Source of the DNA: Kiritimatiellia bacterium
GTDB lineage: Bacteria; Verrucomicrobiota; Kiritimatiellia; RFP12; UBA1067
Direction of reading: 5' to 3'
Length of the DNA: 5,254 bases
Assembly (NCBI GenBank): GCA_028701555.1
Contig: JAQVQN010000194.1
Span: 1 to 5,254, forward strand
A program made the translations under genes and the position numbers. The notes beneath the pieces are model-generated. The model ran no database searches and was not told the origin of the DNA. It was given only the letters and a program-made list of their open reading frames with translations. Below, piece after piece: positions 1 to 5,254 of this stretch. Within the stretch, counting starts at the first letter, position 1. Each line of letters begins with the position of its first letter.

Positions 1-40
1 CCCCAGCCGTTAACATCAAAATCGCTATCACCTTTTTCAT
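1..40 (-). CDS. 5' end of a secreted or membrane-anchored protein, partial
   Basis: Only the first 13 codons lie in the window, reading MKKVIAILMLTAG, and the gene continues beyond base 1. Two lysines followed by a hydrophobic run are the start of a Sec signal peptide or a lipoprotein signal. The cleavage region is not visible, so these two cannot be separated. The start is chosen because an AAAGGAGG ribosome binding site sits 5 nt upstream, at 46-53. It is transcribed in the same direction as groL but lies beyond the groL terminator, so it probably has its own promoter. The ATG overlaps the stop of a 16-codon upstream ORF as ATGA, which would allow translational coupling. The function of the mature protein cannot be told. 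The start is fairly certain; the identity is unknown. Confidence 0.6.
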   Translation of the reverse strand, partial: MKKVIAILMLTAG

Positions 41-87
41 GCCCGCCTCCTTTGCTGTCCTGTTTCACGAAGTTTCATGCGTTTCAT
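37..87 (-). CDS. Possible 16-codon leader peptide upstream of the left-edge gene
   Basis: This short ORF reads MKRMKLRETGQQRRRA and then TGA. It has its own GGAGG motif at 96-100, 8 nt before the ATG. Its stop overlaps the ATG of the downstream gene in an ATGA junction, a common arrangement for translational coupling. The peptide is very basic (six Arg, two Lys) and has no signal peptide or known motif. It could be a regulatory leader peptide, or a chance ORF in a leader that is rich in purine stretches. No homolog is recognised. Confidence is low because an ORF this short has little statistical weight; the support comes from the ribosome binding site and the overlap. Confidence 0.3.
   Translation of the reverse strand: MKRMKLRETGQQRRRA
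46..53 (-). promoter_or_regulatory. Strong Shine-Dalgarno site of the partial left-edge gene
   Basis: On the minus strand the sequence is AAAGGAGG, a near-perfect anti-16S match, ending 5 nt before the ATG at 40-38. It fixes the start of the partial gene. Confidence 0.75.
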
Positions 88-193
88 TTTAAAAACCTCC
101 GCACTCTCCTTGCCCATGATCGAAACGTGCCGATCATTGCTCGGTTTAAAGTCCGCGCATGCAACATCTCCTTAATCGATTTAGCAATACGGT

Positions 194-221
194 AACATAT
201 TATGAAGAAGTTGGCGTTCAA
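194..221 (-). promoter_or_regulatory. Weak sigma-70-like promoter candidate for the left-edge gene
   Basis: On the minus strand, TTGAAC (216-221) and TATGTT (194-199) are separated by 16 nt, each matching its consensus at four of six positions. Transcription would begin near 187, giving a leader of roughly 145 nt that includes all three Shine-Dalgarno-like sites. The -35 box overlaps the right-hand arm (in transcription order) of the dyad at 218-245. Box matches are modest and the promoter consensus of this organism is unknown. Confidence 0.28.
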
Positions 222-245
222 GATTTCACTATCGTAAAATCTTGA
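218..245. promoter_or_regulatory. Perfect 9-bp inverted repeat, possible operator
   Basis: Arms TCAAGATTT (218-226) and AAATCTTGA (237-245) are exact reverse complements separated by 10 bp. Neither side carries a T-tract, so it is not an intrinsic terminator. Its place upstream of the left-edge gene, touching the candidate -35 box, fits a transcription factor site with half-sites two helical turns apart. A hairpin in an RNA is the alternative. Confidence 0.4.
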
Positions 246-373
246 CCATCAATCTCCCAGATGGCGGCCAACGTGTTGCAAAAAGGCGATAAAACGTCGA
301 GACAGGGAGCATCCCGGTTTCACTGGCTGGGCTCAGGTTTCGGCAAGCCACACTATGGGAGTCGAGCTCGCGC

Positions 374-409
374 AAAAAAAAGAGGCGTACGCCGTAGCGT
401 ACGCCTCTT
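374..409 (-). terminator. Intrinsic terminator of the groL transcript
   Basis: The minus-strand RNA forms a perfect 13-bp stem between 397-409 and 380-392 with a 4-nt loop (393-396). It is followed directly by a run of U from the A-tract at 374-379. It begins about 25 nt after the groL stop codon. The stem core is GC-rich and closed by A-U pairs, the textbook rho-independent form. There is only a weak T-rich stretch on the other side (410-418), so efficient bidirectional termination is unlikely. Confidence 0.95.
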
Positions 410-434
410 ATTCTTATTAGCGTCTATGCGCCTC

Positions 435-2063
<1,629 letters not shown>

Positions 2064-2097
2064 GTCATCAATCTCCGTAAACTAATTGTGTTTCAGG

Positions 2098-2385
2098 TTA
2101 AACAATCACGCCCAACAGGTCCTCTTCACGGACGAGCTGGTAGGTCTTGTCATCGATCTTAACTTCAGTGCCGCCGTACTTAGGCAACAGCACTTTGTCA
2201 CCGGGCTTGACATCAAACGGTATTTCTTTACCGTCGTCGTCACGTTTTTTACCGACAGCGACAACTTTGCCTTCCATCGGTTTCTCTTTCGCGGAATCAG
2301 GTATGATGATACCGCCTTTGTTGACTTCCTTGACGTCAATGGGCTCGACCAACACGCGGTCGCCGAGCGGACGAATTTTCGCCAT
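2098..2385 (-). CDS. groS: Co-chaperonin GroES (Hsp10, small subunit)
   Basis: A 95-residue protein of typical length. Seven copies form the dome that caps the GroEL ring and encloses the folding chamber in the cytoplasm. The N-terminal family signature around IRPLGDRVLVEP (residues 4-15) is present. The mobile loop that docks on the GroEL apical domain contains GGIIIPD (24-30), with the Ile26-Ile28 hydrophobic tripeptide. The roof hairpin region is KKRDDDGKE (46-54), and the PKYGG turn is at 68-72. An AAGGAG ribosome binding site at 2395-2400, 9 nt upstream, supports the start. It follows dnaK after 87 nt and precedes groL by 34 nt, so groS and groL form an operon, probably with dnaK upstream. 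Identity is certain. Confidence 0.98.
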   Translation of the reverse strand: MAKIRPLGDRVLVEPIDVKEVNKGGIIIPDSAKEKPMEGKVVAVGKKRDDDGKEIPFDVKPGDKVLLPKYGGTEVKIDDKTYQLVREEDLLGVIV

Positions 2386-2401
2386 AATTTCTCTCTCCTT
2401 T

Positions 2402-2421
2402 TTTAAGTGCTTTGACTTAAA
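2402..2421. promoter_or_regulatory. 7-bp dyad upstream of groS, possible operator
   Basis: TTTAAGT (2402-2408) and ACTTAAA (2415-2421) form a perfect inverted repeat with a 6-bp spacer, immediately upstream of the groS Shine-Dalgarno site. Its TTTAAGTGCTTT segment recurs, with one extra G, on the opposite strand upstream of dnaK (4465-4478). It is not a canonical CIRCE element. It could be a regulatory site or a chance AT-rich dyad. Confidence 0.3.
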
Positions 2422-2472
2422 CGGTTTGATTTAACGCCGACCGGACACCCGCCCGGCAGCCTCAAAATCACA

Positions 2473-4404
2473 TTACTTCTTCTTGTTGTCATCCATCATC
2501 GTGTAGTCGGCGTCGATGACCCCGTCGTCACCTGCGCCAGTGCCGCCTTGCGACTCTGTCCCGGACTGCTCTGCACCGGATGCCGTCTCAGCGCCGCCAG
2601 CCTGCCCTGCGGCCTGCTGGCTGTACATTCCCTTGGTCACCTCGTCCATGGCCTTGGTCAAAGCCTCCTGGCGAGACTTGATTTCCTCGATCGACCCGCC
2701 TTTGAGCGACTCCCTGAGATCTGCCACGGCCTTCTCGACCGGCGCCTTGGTCTCAGCCGGGATCTTGTCGGCATTCTCCGATACCATTTTCTCGACTTGG
2801 TAGCACAGGTTCTCGGCATGGTTTCGGGTCTCGACCTCCTCACGCTTTTGTGCGTCTTCAGCGGCATGAACTTCGGCGTCCTTGCGCATGCGCTCGATCT
2901 CTTCTTTGCTGAGCCCGCTGGAGGCCGTGATGGTGATCTTCTGCTCTTTGCCAGTGCCGAGATCTTTGGCGCTTACATTCAAAATACCGTTAGCGTCGAG
3001 GTCAAAGGAAACTTCGATCTGCGGACGGCCGCGCGGGGCGGGCGGTATGCCGTCAAGGTGGAACTTGCCGATCGTCTTGTTGTCGCCAGCCATCTTGCGC
3101 TCGCCCTGCAGCACATGAATCTCCACCGAGGGTTGGTTGTCCGCCGCCGTGCTGAAAATCTCGCTCTTCTTGGTGGGAATCGTGGTGTTGCGCTCGATCA
3201 GCGGCGTCATCACCCCGCCCAGAGTCTCGATACCAAGCGTCAAAGGCGTCACATCAAGCAGCAGCACGTCTTTGACCTCACCCTTCAGGATACCGCCTTG
3301 GATGGCCGCTCCCACAGCCACCACCTCGTCTGGGTTGACGCCCTTGTGCGGCTCTTTGCCGAAAATCTCTTTGACCTTCTCCTGCATGCGCGGCATGCGC
3401 GTCTGGCCGCCCACCAGCACCACCTCGTCCACCGAGCTTAGTCCCGCATCACGCATACAATTGCGGCAGGGTTGCGCCGTGCGCTCTATCAGCGAGGCGG
3501 TCAACTGCTCCAGTTTGGCGCGGCTGAGCGTCATCGTGAAATGCTTGGGGCCGGTATTGTCAGCGGTGATGAACGGCAAATTGATCTCAGAACTGGACGC
3601 AGAGGATAACTCGCACTTGGCCTTCTCAGCCGCCTCTTTCAGCCGCTGCAGTGCCATCATGTCTTTTGAAAGATCAATCCCGTTCTCTTTCTTGAACTCA
3701 TCGATCATACAGTTCATCACAGCCTGATCCAGGTCGTCACCGCCCAGATGCGTGTCGCCGTTGGTCGCCTTGACCTCGAACACTCCGTCGCCAATATCAA
3801 GCACGGAAATATCAAAGGTCCCGCCGCCGAAGTCATAAACCGCGATCTTCTCGTCCTTCTTCTTGTCCAGCCCGTATGCCAAAGAAGCCGCTGTCGGCTC
3901 ATTGATGATCCGCAGCACTTCCAGCCCAGCTATGCGCCCAGCATCTTTGGTGGCCTGGCGCTGACTGTCGTTGAAATAAGCCGGCACCGTGATCACCGCT
4001 TGCGTGATCGTCTGCCCCAAAAAAGCCTCAGCGTCAGTCTTAAGCTTCTGCAGGATCATCGCCGATATCTCCGGCGGCGAATAAACCTTGTCGACAATCT
4101 TGACCTGCGCGTCGCCGTTGGCCGCACGCACGACATCGTACGGCACCATCGAGATCTCCTGCGTCATCTCGTCATAACGCCGCCCCATGAAGCGCTTGAT
4201 CGAGTAAACCGTGTTCTTGGGGTTGGTCACCGCCTGCCGCTTGGCCGCCTGACCCACCAGCCGCTCACCGCTCTTAGTGAACGCCACGATCGAGGGTGTC
4301 GTGCGGTGCCCTTCGGCATTCGGTATCACCACCGGCTCGCCACCTTCCATCACCGACATGCAGGAGTTGGTGGTTCCCAGATCTATCCCTAAAACTTTAG
4401 CCAT
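2473..4404 (-). CDS. dnaK: Molecular chaperone DnaK (Hsp70)
   Basis: A 643-residue cytosolic Hsp70, close to the E. coli length. In the family it binds short hydrophobic stretches of unfolded chains in an ATP cycle driven by DnaJ and GrpE. The ATPase domain (about 1-375) has all three Hsp70 signatures: IDLGTTNS at 7-14, VYDFGGGTFDISV at 189-201 and VVLVGGQTRMPRMQE at 328-342. The interdomain linker DVLLLDV is at 379-385. The substrate-binding beta domain runs to about 500, a helical lid follows, and a Gly/Ala/Ser-rich flexible tail occupies about 597-627. The ATG at 4404 is preferred over the in-frame ATG at 4437. The former gives the conserved MAKVLGIDLG start and has a GGAG motif 5 nt upstream; the latter adds a non-conserved MFIQSERNGDF. 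Oddities: Cys313-x-x-Cys316, and a C-terminus DADYTMMDDNKKK that departs from the usual DAEFEEV-type end. Identity is certain. Confidence 0.98.
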   Translation of the reverse strand: MAKVLGIDLGTTNSCMSVMEGGEPVVIPNAEGHRTTPSIVAFTKSGERLVGQAAKRQAVTNPKNTVYSIKRFMGRRYDEMTQEISMVPYDVVRAANGDAQVKIVDKVYSPPEISAMILQKLKTDAEAFLGQTITQAVITVPAYFNDSQRQATKDAGRIAGLEVLRIINEPTAASLAYGLDKKKDEKIAVYDFGGGTFDISVLDIGDGVFEVKATNGDTHLGGDDLDQAVMNCMIDEFKKENGIDLSKDMMALQRLKEAAEKAKCELSSASSSEINLPFITADNTGPKHFTMTLSRAKLEQLTASLIERTAQPCRNCMRDAGLSSVDEVVLVGGQTRMPRMQEKVKEIFGKEPHKGVNPDEVVAVGAAIQGGILKGEVKDVLLLDVTPLTLGIETLGGVMTPLIERNTTIPTKKSEIFSTAADNQPSVEIHVLQGERKMAGDNKTIGKFHLDGIPPAPRGRPQIEVSFDLDANGILNVSAKDLGTGKEQKITITASSGLSKEEIERMRKDAEVHAAEDAQKREEVETRNHAENLCYQVEKMVSENADKIPAETKAPVEKAVADLRESLKGGSIEEIKSRQEALTKAMDEVTKGMYSQQAAGQAGGAETASGAEQSGTESQGGTGAGDDGVIDADYTMMDDNKKK

Positions 4405-4409
4405 AAAAT

Positions 4410-4413
4410 CTCC
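4410..4413 (-). promoter_or_regulatory. Shine-Dalgarno site that decides the dnaK start
   Basis: GGAG on the minus strand lies 5 nt before the ATG at 4404. It falls inside the stretch that a start at 4437 would translate, so it argues for the shorter, family-consistent N-terminus. Confidence 0.65.
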
Positions 4414-4446
4414 GTTCCGTTCGCTTTGAATAAACACATACCTAAC

Positions 4447-4480
4447 ATAATGCGAACGTATTATTTAAAGCACCTTAAAT
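4447..4480. promoter_or_regulatory. Two overlapping AT-rich dyads upstream of dnaK
   Basis: The first dyad pairs ATAATGCG (4447-4454) with CGTATTAT (4457-4464) around AA, with one mismatched pair. The second pairs ATTTAA (4463-4468) with TTAAAT (4475-4480) across a 6-bp spacer. They begin about 43 bp before the dnaK ATG, where heat-shock operators or promoter elements would lie. Neither matches the CIRCE consensus. Function is inferred from position only. Confidence 0.35.
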
Positions 4481-4506
4481 GCCATGCCGACGAAAGCCGC
4501 AGTCTT

Positions 4507-4512
4507 TTTATA
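4507..4512 (-). promoter_or_regulatory. Possible -10 box for dnaK
   Basis: On the minus strand TATAAA matches five of six bases of a sigma-70 -10 box. The best nearby -35 (TTGCGG, 4527-4532) would sit only 14 nt away, which is short. If used, transcription would start near 4500 and the dyads at 4447-4480 would lie in the leader. No clear sigma-32-type promoter is visible. Confidence 0.22.
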
Positions 4513-4530
4513 CTTAAACTATTCAACCGC

Positions 4531-4547
4531 AATATCTTAACGATATT
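4531..4547. repeat. 6-bp dyad in the dnaK upstream region
   Basis: AATATC (4531-4536) and GATATT (4542-4547) form a perfect inverted repeat around TTAAC. It lies about 125 bp upstream of dnaK, just before the candidate promoter. It may be an operator or simply AT-rich chance. Confidence 0.25.
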
Positions 4548-4580
4548 TCTAAAAAACCGCGGTCAATGGTAAATGCTGGC

Positions 4581-4641
4581 GTGGCACAGTAATGTCTCAC
4601 TTTTTGTGGCACAGTTGCCGATAATGCGCCAATATGTCTCA
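4581..4641. repeat. Alternating short direct repeats, possible insertion-sequence end
   Basis: GTGGCACAGT occurs exactly at 4581-4590 and 4606-4615, and ATGTCTCA exactly at 4592-4599 and 4634-4641, so the two motifs alternate A-B-A-B. Several short repeats clustered at one boundary are seen at the ends of IS21-type elements, and TGTCTCA/TGGCACA words look familiar from such ends. No transposase or second end is in the window, so this would be a relic. A regulator binding array is the alternative. Confidence 0.3.
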
Positions 4642-4776
4642 TATGTTCTTCACTTTGCCGAGAAGCTTTTAAACACAAGTTTAAATATTTTCACGAGCAC
4701 GGCAATAGCTTTGCTTAATCAACCGTTTAACACCATGCGCTCAATAAGACCGTTAACAAGGCTTAAGGCGCTAGGA

Positions 4777-4805
4777 TTGACTAGGACAGCTACAAGCAGT
4801 AGACT
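4777..4805 (+). promoter_or_regulatory. Sigma-70-type promoter of the secreted repeat protein gene
   Basis: TTGACT (4777-4782, five of six) and TAGACT (4800-4805, four of six) are spaced by the ideal 17 bp. Transcription would start near 4812, giving a leader of about 34 nt before the ATG at 4846. CTAGGA repeats at 4771-4776 and 4781-4786, flanking and partly overlapping the -35 box. A 6-bp dyad, TACAAG/CTTGTA (4791-4796, 4804-4809), straddles the -10 box and could be an operator. Confidence 0.5.
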
Positions 4806-4833
4806 TGTAAACGACGGGCTTGAAAAGCGCGAA

Positions 4834-4839
4834 AAGGAG
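4834..4839 (+). promoter_or_regulatory. Shine-Dalgarno site of the secreted repeat protein gene
   Basis: AAGGAG lies 6 nt before the ATG at 4846. It decides that start over in-frame upstream ATG codons at 4573, 4624 and 4735, none of which has such a site. Confidence 0.8.
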
Positions 4840-4845
4840 TTAGCC

Positions 4846-5254
4846 ATGAAAAACAAAAAAACGATGGTTATGGCGATCATACCGCTGTTTCTTGCTGCGC
4901 CCTTGAATGCCAACGCGCGACGCAGTCAGGCGTTAAACTCTTCATTCGCGCCCAGAGGAGCAAACACCCGTAGTACAATCGAACCTAGACGATCCTCAAG
5001 CCAATCAACCGCGCAAACTCCTGTGGCACGCTCCGCACCGGTCATGCGTCAATCTCCGAGTGCGCCTGCGGTTCGCGCCGCGCCCGCGCCTTCTTTTTCG
5101 CGCACGGCCCCGTCCGCGCCGCCTGCCGCCGTGCGTCCTGCAACAACCCCGGCGGTCACGCGCACACGCCCGACACCCGCACCGGTCATGCGTCAATCTC
5201 CGAGTGCGCCTGCGGTTCGCGCCGCGCCCGCGCCTTCTTTTTCGCGCACGGCCC
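4846..5254 (+). CDS. Secreted Arg/Pro/Ala/Ser-rich repeat protein, 3' end missing
   Basis: The window holds 136 codons and the frame is still open at its edge. The product begins with a clear Sec signal peptide: a basic start (MKNKK), a hydrophobic core over about residues 7-20, and an A-N-A cleavage site at 22-24, so the mature chain should start at Arg25. The visible mature part has 16 Arg, 20 Pro and one acidic residue (Glu46), with no Lys and no Cys. It is strongly basic, low in complexity and probably unstructured. A 48-residue tandem repeat starts near Pro65 (PVMRQSPSAPAVRAAPAPSF) and recurs at Pro113. The family is not recognised. Such chains may bind polyanions such as cell-wall polymers or nucleic acids, or act as a stalk for a later domain; that is inference. 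It is divergent from dnaK with its own promoter. Coding is well supported; function is unknown. Confidence 0.8.
   Translation, partial: MKNKKTMVMAIIPLFLAAPLNANARRSQALNSSFAPRGANTRSTIEPRRSSSQSTAQTPVARSAPVMRQSPSAPAVRAAPAPSFSRTAPSAPPAAVRPATTPAVTRTRPTPAPVMRQSPSAPAVRAAPAPSFSRTA
5033..5254 (+). repeat. 144-bp tandem repeat inside the secreted protein gene
   Basis: Bases 5033-5110 recur exactly at 5177-5254, a 78-bp identity with a 144-bp period (48 codons, frame kept). The second copy is cut by the window edge, so the repeat is at least 78 bp long and further copies may follow. Identity at every base, including third codon positions, indicates recent duplication or ongoing homogenisation, and the copy number may vary between strains. 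Confidence 0.93.

Larger units (their letters stand above)
41..434. other. Intergenic region between groL and the left-edge gene
   Basis: This stretch holds the groL terminator (374-409), a dyad (218-245), a weak promoter candidate (194-221) and short ORF/ribosome-binding units (84-173) leading into the partial gene. Between about 246 and 373 no recognisable gene, RNA or riboswitch is seen. The long plus-strand open frame that starts at 261 runs across the terminator into the groL 3' end and has no ribosome binding site, so it is treated as non-coding. Confidence 0.6.
4405..4845. other. Divergent intergenic region between dnaK and the secreted repeat protein gene
   Basis: This 441-bp region is more AT-rich than the flanking genes. 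It contains dyads at 4447-4480, 4531-4547 and 4668-4685 (TTTAAAC and GTTTAAA around ACAA), the repeat cluster at 4581-4641, and a promoter for the rightward gene at 4777-4805. No conserved gene is recognised. One frame stays open from 4573 into the gene at 4846 but has no ribosome binding site. Confidence 0.6.

Noticed and set aside
246..373. Riboswitch or structured RNA downstream of groL
   Set aside because: Several short complementary segments occur, but no known riboswitch or small-RNA core could be matched by eye.
2386..2421. CIRCE (HrcA operator) upstream of groS
   Set aside because: An AGCACT core is present, but the second half nine bases away matches the CIRCE right half poorly and coincides with the Shine-Dalgarno region. 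It is not a canonical element.
2430..2460. Terminator between dnaK and groS
   Set aside because: The GC-rich stretch can form only a short imperfect hairpin on the minus strand and no T-run follows, so read-through into groS is more likely.
4405..4437. Longer dnaK N-terminus starting at 4437
   Set aside because: It adds 11 non-conserved residues, and the Shine-Dalgarno site for the family-typical start at 4404 lies within it.
4719..4913. Minus-strand 64-codon hydrophobic ORF
   Set aside because: Its hydrophobic part is the reverse of the signal peptide codons of the plus-strand gene, and there is no supporting ribosome binding site.
5005..5196. Minus-strand Arg/Gly/Cys-rich ORF
   Set aside because: It is a shadow of the GC-rich repeat in the plus-strand gene. 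The repeated words in it come from the 144-bp repeat.

Overview
The window shows a bacterial heat-shock chaperone cluster on the minus strand. In transcription order it reads dnaK (4404-2473), groS/GroES (2385-2098) and groL/GroEL (2063-435). A strong intrinsic terminator follows at 374-409. All three proteins are full length with intact catalytic and contact residues. Gram-negative-like Shine-Dalgarno sites and Sec signal peptides point to a free-living or gut/sediment bacterium. The GroEL and DnaK sequences, and the dnaK-groES-groEL arrangement without grpE, dnaJ or hrcA beside it, look to me like the PVC superphylum (Kiritimatiellota, Lentisphaerota or Verrucomicrobiota). That placement is an impression from sequence feel, not a computed result.

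Left edge (1-434): after the groL terminator there is about 330 bp of non-coding DNA. It leads to the first 13 codons of another minus-strand gene at 40-1, which begins like a signal peptide behind a very strong ribosome binding site. Its leader holds two further Shine-Dalgarno/ATG units, including a 16-codon ORF ending in an ATGA overlap with the gene, and a perfect 9-bp dyad at 218-245.

Right edge (4405-5254): a 441-bp divergent intergenic region separates dnaK from a plus-strand gene at 4846 that runs off the window. That gene encodes a signal peptide followed by a strongly basic, low-complexity Arg/Pro/Ala/Ser protein. It contains a 144-bp tandem repeat whose second copy is base-for-base identical as far as the window reaches. 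The intergenic region carries several AT-rich dyads near dnaK, an alternating set of short repeats at 4581-4641 that resembles an insertion-sequence end, and a plausible sigma-70-type promoter at 4777-4805.

How they work together: DnaK binds unfolded chains first, and the GroEL/GroES chamber encloses those that still need folding. The clustering suggests shared stress control, but no canonical CIRCE operator is present. The secreted repeat protein next door has no evident functional link to the chaperones. It is the least explained coding feature of the window.
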